Positions 45,600-58,019 of a DNA stretch of 64,000 bases are shown one piece after another. The translations under genes were made by a program, and so were the position numbers. The notes under the pieces were generated by a model that saw only the letters and a program-made list of their open reading frames with translations, did not search any database and was not told where the DNA came from. Positions within the stretch are counted from its first letter, which is position 1. Each line of letters begins with the position of its first letter. The DNA is from Pontederia crassipes (Eukaryota; Streptophyta; Magnoliopsida; Commelinales; Pontederiaceae): the NCBI GenBank assembly GCA_030549335.1, contig CM060198.1, forward strand, positions 46,651,353-46,715,352, read 5' to 3'.

Positions 45600-46951
45600 A
45601 AGAAGATAATTACTGATACCCAAGTGAATCAAAAGCTATAGTTAAAGCTTTTGTGTCATATTGACCTTTCAAGTGTGACTCTGATTTCGAAAGTCCCCTT
45701 ACATAATGGAATGAGTGCAACTGAAGAAGAATATTTAGTAACTTTTAGATAAGAGGTTTGTTAGGCTAAGTGTTTCACCTTTAGGTATGCCTATTCTTTT
45801 GTCAAGAAGAAGGATGGTGCCCCTAGGATTGTGTATTGACTACGGATGCTAAATAAGGTAATAGTTAAGAACAAATACTCACTACCGTAAATTGATGACC
45901 TCTTCAACCAGCTATTTAAGTCAGTGGCATTCTTCAAGATCGATTTATGAAGTGGATACCATCAGCTTATTATCGCCGAAGAAAATGTACCGAAGATAGC
46001 CTTCCGATCAAGGTACGGTCATTATGAGTTTTTAGTAATGCCTTTTGAACTGATGAATGCCCCTGCAACTTTCATGGACCTCGTGAATCAGGTGTTTAGA
46101 TCAAACTTGAATCAATATGTCGTTGTCTTTGTAGATGACATTTTGATTTACTGAGTCACTAGAGTAATACAAGGAACATCTGATGATTGGTCTGGAGACA
46201 TTGAGACAACACAAGTTATATGCTAAGTTGCAAAGTGTGAGTTCTGGTTGAAGTGGACACAGTTTCGAAGAAGGGCATTTCTTTAGGTATCATTAGGTAT
46301 GTGGTATACAATGATGCTTGAGGTATAGGATTGGGATGCATGCTCATGCAACATGAAAAGGTGTTCGCATATGCATAAACATAAGGTGAGCTACTCACCC
46401 ATGACCTTGAATTAGCAGCGATAATACTTGCGTTGAAGATTTTGAGACACTCCATTTGTGGAGAAAAGTTTGAGGTGTTCACCGACCATAAGAGTCTCAA
46501 ATATGTCTTCTCATAATGGGATCTTAATATGCAACAATGAAGATGGATAGAATTCTTAAATACCACCCTGGTAAAGTGCCCTTGTAAGGCGAACTCAGTT
46601 GCAGATGCACTCAGCCGCAAATGGGAGAGCTAACTAATCTTTCTAAGACTACATGAATATGAGATGATGAAAGAATTGAACATGTAGAATCAGAGATTTG
46701 GCAAGAATGGAACAATATTAATGATGTATTAGATATAGCTGAATTTGGTGGACAAGATTATCAATGCCCAACTTGAGTATGCAAAGATGTTAGGAACATG
46801 TCAGAAGGAAGTAAATGACTTCAAGGTCTCATGTGAGATGAGATACAAAGATCGTCTGTGGATCCCAAGTGATAAAATCCTCAAACGAGAAGTGATGGAT
46901 GAATGTCATAAATTTGAATTTGCAATCCATTCGATCAGCACCAAAATGTAT

Positions 46952-48520
46952 CACTACAAGAAAACTGAGGATTACCGATGGTCGAAACTGTCGGTAATTT
47001 CCCCAAAAACCGTCGGAAATAGTGTTTCCGACAGTTTTTTCAACGGAAATCGGGACGTCCGAAAAAACGGTCGTCGCAAATCAATTTCCAACGATTTGGA
47101 AGGAACCGCCAGAAATTTTGACGGATTTTCGACGGTCGTGACCGCTGATATTTTCGGCGGTCGACAAAACCATCGAAACTTCGGATGGTCATGACCGTCG
47201 ATATTTTCGGCGGTCGACAAAACCTTCAAAAACTCCGACGATCGTGATCGCCAAAATTTTTGACGGTTTCGTTGACCGCCGCAAATATCGACGATTGCTA
47301 CCGCCGAAAATCTCGGCGGCCATCGGGCGACCGCCGAAGTTTCGACCGTCAAAACCATCGCAAAGAATTTTATAATTTAAAAAAATAGTCGGCCGGCGAC
47401 CAGATTCGGCCGCCAGTGGTCGATGTCGGATCTGGATCGGCCGACGGGCGGCCGATCCCACCGCTGGGGGCTGGATCCGCCGCTACGCGGCCGGATCCGA
47501 ACGCCCGACGGCCGATCCGGCCGCTAGAGGCCGGATCCGGTCGGCCGACGACCGATCCAGCCGCGAGAGGCCGGATCCGGCCGCCCGGCGGCCGATCCGA
47601 CTGTGAGAGGCCGGATCCGATCGCCCGACGGCCGGGATCGACCACTCGGCTGCCGATCCGGCCGCCAGGGGGCCGGATCCGGCCGCTGAGGGTTAGATCT
47701 GACCCCCAGTGGCCGGATGCGTCCGGAGAGAGAAAGAGAGAGAGAGACGCCGGTGCGGAAGAGGGTTGCCGGTGCGGAAGAGGGTTGCCGGCGCGGGAGA
47801 GGGTCGCCGGCGTTCGGTGCGGGAGAGGGTCGATGACGACCGGTGCTCGCGGGCCGGGAGAGGGAGAGGGAGAGAGAGAGAGGAGAGGAGGGAGATAGAG
47901 AGGAGAGGAGGAGGAATTATATATAAGGGGAAAAGATGAGAGAAAGCGGGAAAAGGAAAAAAAAGTGGGATAACGAAATTTTAATTACCGATGGCTCCGA
48001 CAATCGAAAACATAAATATTAACTATTTTTAAAGTTATCTACGGTTGTGACCGTCGAAAATATATTTAGTTATATATAATATTTATTTTTTATTTTACCG
48101 ACGGTCGAAATCGTCGGTAATTGCGACGGTCCGTCGCTAGTTATATTAATAAAATACTTCTCATATGATATTATTATACATTTACCGTCGGTTACGACCG
48201 TCAGAAATATCGACGTTCCTAATCGTCAAAAAATTAAATAATAAAATAATAAATTATATAATTTATTATTTTCCTTTCCGACGGTCGTAACCGTCGGAAA
48301 ATCCGTTGCAAATTGCGACGGATGGGTATCCGTCAGAAATATCGGCGTTCCTAACCATTAAAAAATAAAATAATAATATAACAAATTATAAAATTTATTA
48401 TTTTCCTTTCTGACGGTTGTAATCGTCAAAAAATCCGTCGGAAATGGAACCGTCGCAAATTGTGACGGATTTCAAACCGTCGGAAATTGCCCATCGGAAA
48501 ATGACAATTTTCTTGTAGTG
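46952..48520 (+). mobile_element. Non-autonomous CACTA element, 1569 bp, TAT target duplication
   Basis: CACTACAAGAAAA begins at 46952 and TTTTCTTGTAGTG ends at 48520. TAT flanks both sides (46949-46951 and 48521-48523). Subterminal arms (46970-47380 and 47980-48510) hold many CGACGGTC, GACCGTCGG and ACCGTCGGAAA motifs in both orientations. The centre is a GC-rich tandem region (47395-47880). No transposase. It inserted into the integrase region of element C, after that element. Confidence 0.93.
47395..47880. repeat. GC-rich GGCCGGATCCGG minisatellite inside the CACTA element
   Basis: About six or seven imperfect units of 40-50 bp built from GGCCGGATCCG, GCCGACGG and GCCGATCC (47430-47700), then a purine-rich GGAGAGGGAGAGAG tail to about 47920. 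The unit core is self-complementary. Open frames here are compositional. Confidence 0.8.
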
Positions 48521-49202
48521 TATAAAGATGTGCAAAGAAGCTTATGATGGAATGATATGAAGCACGAAATTACAGAATATGTCTCCAAGTGTTTGATCCG
48601 ACAACAGGTAAATGTGGAACACCAGAATCCTTATGGAAACATCACGCCTCTTGCTATTCCACAATAGAAATGGGAGGAAATCTTTATAGATTTCATCTCT
48701 TGCTTACCCCGTACTCGAAAGGAGTATGATGTAATGAATCAGATAACGAAGTCTGCACATTAACGGATACAATCGGTGCAGAATCTCATGGATCTGTATG
48801 CTCATGAGATTATCAAACTTTATGGGATCTCCATGTCCATTGTAACATATGGATCCACGATTTACAATCAGATTTTAAAGGAGCCTACATAACTCTTTTG
48901 GAATAAGACTGAATTTTAGCATGACATTCCATCCTCGAACGGTTGGTCAAACGGAGATGACCATTCAGGCAGTTGATGACATGTTGAGAGCTTGCGCCCT
49001 TGACTGACATGGCAACTGGGATGATCACCTACCACTTAATGAGTTTGTATATAATAATAGTTATTATTCTAGCATCGACATGACTCCCTTTGCAGCCTTG
49101 TATGAGAGACTTTGTCGTTCACCTACATGCTAGAATGAGGTAGGTGAAAGAAAGTTTTTAGATGTTGAAGAGATGAAGTAAACAAAAGAATATGCAGCAA
49201 GG

Positions 49203-49430
49203 GTGAAATTAATACAAAAGAGGATGAAGGCAACTCAGGCACAACAAAAGTTATATGTTGATAAAGGCCGACATGAGCAGAACTTCAAGTCAGATGACCA
49301 AGTGCTCCTGAAGGTTTCCCCAACCAAAGGAGTAATGATGTTCAATAAAAGAGAAAAGCTCAGCTCGAAATATGTTGGTTCTTTTGAGACGCTAGAGCTA
49401 GTTGGAGAAGGTACCTACATAAGTCCATAA
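49203..49430 (+). pseudogene. Integrase C-terminal part of element C (fossil)
   Basis: A short open stretch with the typical post-catalytic integrase pattern: AQQKLYVDKGRHEQNFKSDD, a VLLKVSPTKG block and SSKYVGSFE. It lies directly upstream of the putative 3' LTR at 49706. Confidence 0.8.
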
Positions 49431-49705
49431 TGTTTTTCATGTTTCAATGCTTAGAAAGTATGAGGACGATGATGCAAATATCATAAGCATGAAGAACTCA
49501 ACTTCAAAGATGATCTGACTTATGAAGAGCGCCCAATTCATATTCTGGAGATGATGATGCAATGCCACAAGAATAAAGATATACCATTTGTCAAGGTGTC
49601 TTGGAGCCATCATCAAGGTGAAAGGAATTCCTTACATTTTTATTTTTGTAAGACCTCAACCTCTGACTAAATTCGAGGGTGAATTTTATTTTAAAGGGCT
49701 TATAA

Positions 49706-50445
49706 TGTAATGCCCAAGAACGTAATAGAAAAAGGAAGATGATAAAACTCAAATAGGAAAAGAGATTTTAAAACCACCTAGAGATAGAATCCAATCCTTA
49801 TAATCCCAATTAGTTTCAACCTCTTTTCTCCCTACAAATACAAGGCCAAAATCGAACCCTAGTCATCTTTAATTTCCATGCGCGCTGCCCACCTTTCTCC
49901 TACGTTTTCTCACTTTTTTATCGAGCCCTCATGCACTTGACGGTTGCCGCTAGGGAGGAGGAGGAAGAGGAAGAGGAAGAGGAAGAAGAATAACATATTA
50001 GTTTCTAGACAAAAACTTGCACTGTATGTGATTATGGTAGATTCATCATAGAATATTGATTCTAAATTTGAAGCATGATATTAGTAGTTCTGGACAACCC
50101 CTAGTTGCAAACTTATGTCAAACGATGATTTATGATGTTGGCAATCGTAAAAAAGATGGCCGAAGAAATGCGCATTTTTTTTGCATGATAGAACTCGGCC
50201 TTGCTCTGACTGAGCTCTCTGGAACTCGGCTCAAGTCTACCATGGCCAGAGCTCTGAGATATGATGAACCAGCCCAGGTTCCACCCCGACGAAGCCCGAC
50301 GTTGCATCCTTCGCCCGACCAGTTGCATCGAAGACTGACCTAGGTATGACTTTGACCCAGCCCTAGTTCATTCTGATTTTATAACCACGATTACTTCTGC
50401 ACAGGCCTGAGTTCTGCCCACATCTAGCTCAAGTTGCGACTCTAC
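49706..50445 (+). repeat. 3' LTR of element C, left part
   Basis: It starts TGTAATGCCC just after pol, as in Tekay/Del-like elements. It is interrupted at 50445 by the family-B element and resumes at 61187, ending GGGTATTACA at 62569. The two ends are an imperfect inverted repeat. The total of about 2.1 kb fits the lineage. Without a 5' LTR to compare, the assignment is inference. Confidence 0.55.
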
Positions 50446-53400
50446 TGATAGTGATATTTGGGATTGAGTAGTGATAACTTGCTGAAATTAAAGAAAGGGT
50501 CAATTTTTTTAATTTTTGGTCTCCCAACTCACTAGCTGCAAGTGCACAGGTAAGTTGTAGTAGACTCAGATTGTCGTATCCACAAGAATTTGAAGTCTAA
50601 GACACCCTAAAACAATCTAGATTAGTTCTACTCTAATGGCTAAAAATAGATTTTTCATTAGCAGTGAAAACAAATTTTTTTATGGAAAGTGAAATGATAA
50701 CAGATTTTTGGGTTTTGGAAATTTATCAAAACTGAATTATAAATGCTAGAATAAAGTCTAAAAAGGTTCAACTATCAATGAGGAAGATTCTTCTAGGATT
50801 TGGGGTTCATCTAGATTAATTAATGATGGAATGGAACAAGTTATCATTAAATGTCCAACTTTTGATTCAACTTGAAAATGGCTGTTCCCACAGCTCAATT
50901 GGCCTCTAACTAAGCAATATATGATTATATAGTTGTTAGCTAGGTTGAATCAAAAGAGGGTCCTCACTGAAAATCAAGTTATCATTGGGCTCAAAAGAAA
51001 GTTCAATGCTGATTTTTACAATTCAAGGAAGTTTGGAATGATAACTTGCAATTGCAATCATAAAAAGATGAAATCATTCCAATCAACCAAACCAGGATAA
51101 AATATACTCAATAATGGTGCTTGTGATCCTTGATTCATCTCTGAATTCCAGGAGGATTTAAAATCAACCTCTCGGTTGCAAAGTAAATTGAAATCCACAC
51201 AAACACAAGTTCAATTGAAAATGCAAAACATATGACCACAGGAATTCACAATTTCCATTGCTCCTTAGCCCATCTCTGGATCTCAAGGAAGCCCTTAAGA
51301 CTACCTCTCAGTAGTGGATTAAAATGAGGGTTGACAATGCAAATCAGAATTCAAATGGAAATCAGAAATAGAAATCAGCAAATAGAATTATGCAAATTCA
51401 GAAAACTAAAATACTAATCCATGAAATCAGGTTTATCAATTGCTTCTTGACCCATCCCTGGACTGCAAGAATCCCTAAAGTTCATCTCTCAATGATTGGA
51501 TAAAATCAGGGGGTTCAATTGATAAAACAGTTCCAGCAGAAAATCAGAAAAAAGATTTCATTAAAGTTCAGAAATCAGATTTGCAATATGTTTTGAGTCA
51601 AAGATAATATGCCAACATCTTAATTCATTCCTGAACAAGATATGAGCAATGGCAACATTTCAGTTACTCAATTAATCAGGTCCACAATGACAAACAAATT
51701 CAAATTGTTCATTCAGGAAAAAATCAGGAAATCAGATTTTAGAAATTAGAATTTTAAATCAATGGAAATCTAACTTACCAACTGATTCTTGACTCATCTC
51801 TGGACTGCAAGACATCCCTAAAGTACACTTATCAGTGATTGGAAGAATTTAGGGGACTCAATTGGTAAAAACAAATTTCAATAGGAAATCAAAAAAATCA
51901 GAATTCATGTTTTCATTTCAGAAATCAGTGAAAAAATCTAATTTGAGTCAATTGATTGTCCAAACAATCTTGATTCATTTCTGAACAAGATAGAAACAAT
52001 AGCAACTTCCCAAGGACTCAATTAATCAGATTATAAGTGAAGAATAAATTCAACAACCATACAAATCAGAATCAGATTCAGAAATCTTCAGAAAATCAGA
52101 TATCAGGAAACCAAATCAGAAATCAGATTTGCAATTGAATGGAGTCCAGAAAACTGACATTAACTCTTAATTCACTTATGTAAGATGATTAGATCAAGTA
52201 ATACTTCTCAGTCATTGATTACAATTGGATCTAATAGTAGCATAGCATAAATCAGTACAGAATGTTTCTGAAATCTGAAAATCAGCAATGATTCAGTGCA
52301 GGAATTATAAAACAGTCCATATCCATCCAAAACTAATCTAAACTACTACACTATCCTAGAAGAAATGGAGTTTAGCTCCTCATGTTTACAAAACTTGACA
52401 GAAAATAGAATGGGAAACAGATACAAATCATAGTTCTTCAAGATGTCTTGGCCACCAGCAGCTCCCAACAGCAATAGCTACAACCACCAGCTCCAAAACC
52501 CTTGCTCAAACCCCTGAATCACCAGTCCCCCTTTCCTCCTCCAGAAATTCTAGATTTTATATGAGTCTTGTGCACCCTTAGATCAGCATCCAAATGTTCC
52601 TTAGCTTTGATGTGAGCCACTTGTCCTCTTGTCCTGAAATTCTGACAGCTTTTTTGGACAGCCAAAAAGCTAGTGGTCCCCCCTCCTTTTTCTTCCTTTT
52701 TTTAGTCCTATTCCACTTGCTACAAGGGCCAAAACATCAAGCATCAAAATCTTCTAATAATATTTAAACAACTAAGGATTAGGACAGCAGTTAAAATCAG
52801 ATCTATAGCAAAAAGGGAATTGGTGTGTTGCAAGAATGAAAACCGATATCAAATTTGCAACTTAAGGAACCCAAAATGATAACCTTCTACATTTCATGGA
52901 AAATACTCAAGTGGGAGTGGTTCAAGGCATTGAAGGTTTCAAATGGATCATAATGGCAATCGAGTGAGGTTAGAAATCAATTATGAATAAGATTTCATAA
53001 AAGTGATAACTTGGGTGCCAAAAACGATAACTTAAATGCCTTGAAAACGATAACTTATGATAACTTGAGTTTTGGTTATCCAAATGTGATGAAATTTGAC
53101 CAGCAATGAGTTAGAACAATAATAAGATGATTGCTTAAGGTCCCTGTGCAGAATTAATGGTTTTGCATGTCGAAATGATAGAATTTCCCTTTAACGATAA
53201 CTTGGCACTTGAAAAATGATAACTTGTTCAAATGGACTTAAAACTTTGCACAAGTTGAGATATGACTATCCAAATATGATTTATACATGATAATGATGGA
53301 TTTAGGGCAAGAAAACTATTGAAAATCAGTTCATTCAAAATAATGATAACTTGAAATATAATAATGATAACTTGTCCTCAAAATGATAACTTGGCATAGA

Positions 53401-53597
53401 ATTTAAATATTAATGGATTTTGGCATTTCAGAACCTCTATGCACATGGAATTAAGTATGAAATGAGGAATATCAACTAGTTATCATAATGTTTGCATTCC
53501 AAGTATAATTTGCCCAAAAATAGGCAAAAGTGGGACTCGATATGTATGAATTGCATCTAAAATGGGTTAGAAATATATAGTGATCAGCAAGTGATCA
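50446..53597 (-). repeat. 3' LTR of the family-B element
   Basis: A direct copy of 58020-61181. It holds eleven GATAACTT words and dozens of AAATCAG words. Non-coding. Confidence 0.92.
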
Positions 53598-53612
53598 AAC
53601 TTCCCCAAGCTT
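53598..53612 (-). other. Polypurine tract of the family-B element
   Basis: On the minus strand it reads TCTAAGCTTGGGGAAGTT up to the LTR edge. It resembles the AAGCTTGGGGGAG tract of element A. Confidence 0.8.
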
Positions 53613-55131
53613 AGACTTTTGTTTGTCCTCAAGCAAAACATTCAGAAATTAAGGACAAACTTGAATTAAAAGTCCACAAATGAAGTAAAGATTAGCTGAA
53701 TTGAATCCAATGAGTTTCCCACTTTGCCAACACTTCATTCTTTCCAAAAACTCAATTTCTAGCTAAGGAATCACAGAGGCTAAAGCAAATTTAAGCCATG
53801 GAAGAAGTACTAGCAATAACATATTTGAATTGTAGGAATTGTCAACTTTACAAAGGGGTTGAACTACAAATCTCTTCATGAACATATTTTCAATTGATTA
53901 AACAGGTTTAACACTTGACTTTTATTCATGAAATGCATATAAACAGGTTTATCTTTCTTTAGGAGAGATTCCTTTGGAAGTTTTGCTCTCCTAATTTTTT
54001 TTCTTTTTGCATTGAAGAGAGATTCCTTTGAAAGTTTTGCTCTCTTCCTTTTTTCTATGCATGCATGCAACTTTTTACTTTTCCTTTTTCTCATTTTTCT
54101 ATCATGTTCATGAAGTGAGCAATAGTTCAAACTCAAGTATAGTTTAGATCCCTTTATCCAAAAAGTCAAGTTTTCCTATTTAGCATGGCAGCAAGAGCCT
54201 TGACTCCCTTCTAGACATCTGATATTACTAATTCAATCCATAAGTATCAGCTAGTGTGACCCACAAAAAGGAAAAATTTTCAGCTAAAAATTTCATTCAA
54301 ATGCATCTGAATTCATAATGCCAATTAAAGCAAGAAGGCTAATGGCCAAGTTGGCCACTTGGTATTGGAGTGCACCCACTGTCATAATGAAGTATTCTAC
54401 TCATTTCAGAGTTAAAATGAATTCAAAATTGAGTTGGGACCAAAAAATGATAATCGAGTGATAACTTGTGAAAACCAATGATAACTTGCAAAATCTACTG
54501 ATAACCTGGTATGATTTATGATATGAACATTAAAATCAATTGAAAACATGGTGTAAAGATTAGAAAAGTACCAAGTTTCCTCCCCCAAGCTTATTCTCAA
54601 CACTGTCCCTAGTGTTGAAAATCAAAGGCAAGGGAGAGGGGTGGGTGGGATTGAAATGCATTAAATTGGGCATTTGAATTCTCTTGGCACTTCATCCAGA
54701 AACTTTGGGTGGTCTAATCTTCATTAGTTGCAACTGATCATGTAGAGAAACAAAGGATATCAATTGGTATGATAGATTTGCAACTAATCAGATTTTTTTA
54801 GTGCAGAATTCAGCAATGCATTGGGAATTTCTGAAATTCACTGAAATTGGGCTATAGTAGATTTGGATAACTGATATGGGTGTTAATTCAGATGATAATA
54901 TGATCAATGTAGCATAATGAGAAAGATAAAATCAGTTATCATTGAGTTTTCAGTGGAAAAATCAAAAGTAAAGGGTATGGGTACTCCCTGAATTTTGAAA
55001 TTGTGGTTTGAACTTGTTCCTCATCACTTATTCTTGCAAGAACAAAAAGGTTAAGTGTAAAGTAGCTTGGGTTACCTCCCAAGAAGTGCCTTTCTTTAAT
55101 GTCTTTGGCTAGACATTGTTACAATGTGAAA
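53613..55131 (-). other. Non-coding part of the family-B element between protease and polypurine tract
   Basis: No pol domains. It includes a duplicated AGAGATTCCTTTGGAAGTTT unit (about 53963 and 54018) and several GATAACTT words (54460-54510). In complete relatives, reverse transcriptase and integrase would lie here. Confidence 0.7.
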
Positions 55132-57870
55132 TCAGCTAGGAGCTAGTGGCAAATCTTGTAGAATCAGCTCCTTGGACAGCCTTAGCTTTTTCAACAGCTC
55201 ATCAACTTGATTCTTGGGCAGGTTTGCATTGATGATAACTAGAAATGTTGAATTCTCCCCCAAGAATTCATACTTCAGGTTATTGGGGAGAGGCTTGAGT
55301 TCCAATTTGAAAGAATTGGTTTGAGTTGAGTTGCCTTGCTCAGCAGTGATAACTTCTTGCAATTGGTGCTGATTTTCTGAATTTTCTACTGATTTGGATA
55401 AACTCAATGCAGATTGATATGTTGCAGCCTCTGGATCCTCCAATTCTTTCAAATGATCAAACATTAGACACCTTTGCAATGGATCTTCAATATGAATTAT
55501 AGCTGAAGCTTGCTCTACCACTTGATCTAGCTGCCCATCTTCAAAATCATTTTCCTGAAAACTTGGCCTACTAATAACCTGTGCCAAATTGAATTCAATC
55601 TTCTCCTCTCCAATTTTGAAGGTTAGTCTCCCTTCCTTTACATCTATCATAGCCCCAGCTGTGGCTAGAGGGCCTCCCAAGCAGAATGGGAGTATTCATA
55701 TCTTCCTCCATGTCCAAAACCACAAAGTCTACTGGTATATAGAATTTACCAACTTTGAGGGGTATGTCCTCAATAATTCCATATGGGTACTTAATGGATC
55801 TGTCTGCCATCTGTAGAGACATGTTTGTAGGCTTCAAATATCTAACTTCAAGCTTCCTACAAAGTGAAAGAGATATGACACTCACTGATGCACCCAAATC
55901 ACATATTGCCCTTTGAATCTTCCTATTTCCAATTTCACAAGGTATGGAGAAGTTCCTGGATCTTTCAACTTGGGTGACAATTTGTTTTGGATGATTACAG
56001 AGGCTTCCTCAGTCAAGGTAATAATTTCATGCTCCATAATCCTCCTTTTCTTGGTTAGGATTTCCTTCAAAAACTTTGCATAGGAGGGCATCTCCTGAAT
56101 TGCCTCCACAAATGGCACATTGATATTTAACTTCTTCAGGATTTCCAAAAACTTTCCATATTGCTGGTCCTGCCTTGCCTTAATTAGCCTTTGAGGGAAG
56201 GGTACTTTATCAAAGACCCTGGCTTTTGCTTCAATCTTGGGGCCTGAATTCCTAATTTCCACCTCAGGTTCTTCACTTGGCTCTTTAGCAACTTTTGAAT
56301 CTGAATTGACTTGGTCATCTTCAACTTCCTTCATTGGTTCCTCCACCATTCTTCCACTCCTGAGCTGGATAGCATGGACTTGTTCCTTTGGGTTCACTTC
56401 TGGCTATCCAGGAAAGAATAAGGGAGGTCTAGTGGATGTACTAGCTTGTTGAGCGATTTGGCTTTCCAACAATTTCTGATTTGCATTCATGGCATCCAAT
56501 CTTGAATTTATCTTCAATATCTCCTCTTCTTGGCTGTCCTGCTTCTTCAGAATTTGTTGAAGCATCTCCTTCATTTCATTTTGAAATTGTGGTGTTTGGA
56601 CTTGAGGTGGTGGTTCATACAGATTTCTTTGAATTGGTGCACTTTGGCCTTGATTTCCATAAGGTGGTGGCTGATTCCTTGGCAGCCCTAAATAAGTATT
56701 TGAATTTTGCATAGGAGCTCCTTGATAGTTGTTGCCCTTGTAAGAAAAGTATGGATGATTCCTATTTTTTGGAGTGTAGAACTCAGCAGGAGGTTTAATT
56801 CCATAATTGCCCACAACATTTATTTGATCCACTGTTTGCTCCACTTGTTGCATAATTAAGTTGCAATTTTCTGACACATGGCCTTGATTACCACATACAC
56901 AACACCTTGTTTCAGGATTAGAGGCCCTATTGCCATTGGGAGTCAAGTTCAATCTCTCCAAAGTCTTGTACAGCACCTCCTCAAATTGGGATGACAATTG
57001 GTTCACTGAATTGTCCATGGGTGGCCTCCTGGTTCTATCATGGGTAAGGAAGTAGTGATTCTTGGCTATGTTTTCAATGAGTTGATAAGCTTCATCAATG
57101 TTTTTAGACGCAAAGATGCCTCCTGCAGCAGTATCCAATGCCACCTTGCTAGGGTAGTTCAATCCCTTATGAAAATAGTTGACTAGCTGCCACTTCTCAA
57201 AACCATGGTGGGGACATGCCCTCAACAATTCTTGAAGCCTTTGCCAAGCCTCACAAATGTTTTCTTGGTCCAACTGATAGAACCTCACTATTTGATCCCT
57301 GAAGTTATCAGTTTTTGAAGGAGGAAAGAATTCTGAAAGAAACAATTGAACAATTGATTCCCAAGTGGCCACCTCTTCAGGATTCAATCATTTGTACCAT
57401 GTCTTGGCCTTGTCTTTGAGTGAGAAGGGAAACAATCTCATATACACTGCATTCATGGGGATATTGTTGAAGTTCACAGTACTGCACATCTCCTTGAAAT
57501 TGTCCAAATGACATGCTGGATCTTCAGTCCCAAGTCCAGAAAATTGGCTTTGCCTAATCATAGAAATCAAGGCTAGATTAACTTCAAAGTTTGCCACAGG
57601 TGCTAAGGCTCCTCCCCCTTGTTGATTCCTTGCATTGCTTGGTGAATAACAGTCCCTAAGAGTTCTAGGAGCTGCCATATTTTGATTCATAACTCTTTCA
57701 AATTCAGGATTGTATGCCTCTTCCTCTTCTTCTTCAAATATCCTTCTTGCCTCAAGCCTTTGCAATCTCCTTCTTCTTAGAAATTTTCTTTCAGGTTCAG
57801 GATCTGATTGGTAATATTCCTCTTGATGGTCCAAGTCCTGCATAAAGAAATTCAGAAGTATCAAATTCAA
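55132..57870 (-). pseudogene. Gag and retropepsin-like protease of the family-B element (fossil)
   Basis: In reading order on the minus strand: a charged N-terminus (LRRRRLQRLEARR, EEEEEEAYNPEF), the plant gag domain (LISMIRQSQFSGLGTEDP, PEEVATWESIVQLFLSEF), a CCHC zinc knuckle (CCVCGNQGHVSENC), a coiled-coil segment (LQQILKKQDSQEEEI), the AIQLRSGRM block, and the protease with GASVSVISLSLC and ILLGRPS. It ends with a tail of about 100 codons. About three breaks interrupt it. Compared with copy B2 (92-1483 and 12045-12962) it is largely the same protein. No polymerase part follows. Confidence 0.85.
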
Positions 57871-57995
57871 GAAAGAAATGAAAACTAGACAAAAGTAAAA
57901 AGTTAAAAATGATAATTTGCAAAAACTGAAAATTAGCCTAACAAATAAACTAAAAACTAATCTAAACTATCTAAGTTAGCCTAATTAACCTCAAA

Positions 57996-58013
57996 TCCCT
58001 GGTAACGGCGCCA
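57996..58013 (-). other. Primer binding site of the family-B element
   Basis: On the minus strand TGGCGCCGTTACCAGGGA, close to the tRNA-Asp complement used by element A. It lies about six bases from the LTR edge at 58020. Confidence 0.85.
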
Positions 58014-58019
58014 AAAACT

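Larger units (their letters stand above)
45600..49705 (+). mobile_element. Element C: old Ty3/gypsy pol region (fossil), interrupted by a CACTA element
   Basis: Degenerate pol sequence on the plus strand in the usual order for Ty3/gypsy: reverse transcriptase (about 45780-46160), RNase H (about 46280-46620), then integrase on both sides of the CACTA insertion (46745-46951 and 48521-49430). Short landmarks are [22 protein letters not shown] and [11 protein letters not shown]. It carries many breaks (more than ten by eye) and is clearly old. The chromovirus (Tekay/Del-like) lineage is a guess from the LTR start. No 5' LTR is found in the window. Confidence 0.85.

Noticed and set aside
47370-47939. 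Open frames in the GC-rich core of the small CACTA element
   Set aside because: Tandem GGCCGGATCCG units explain the open frames. No transposase or other domain.
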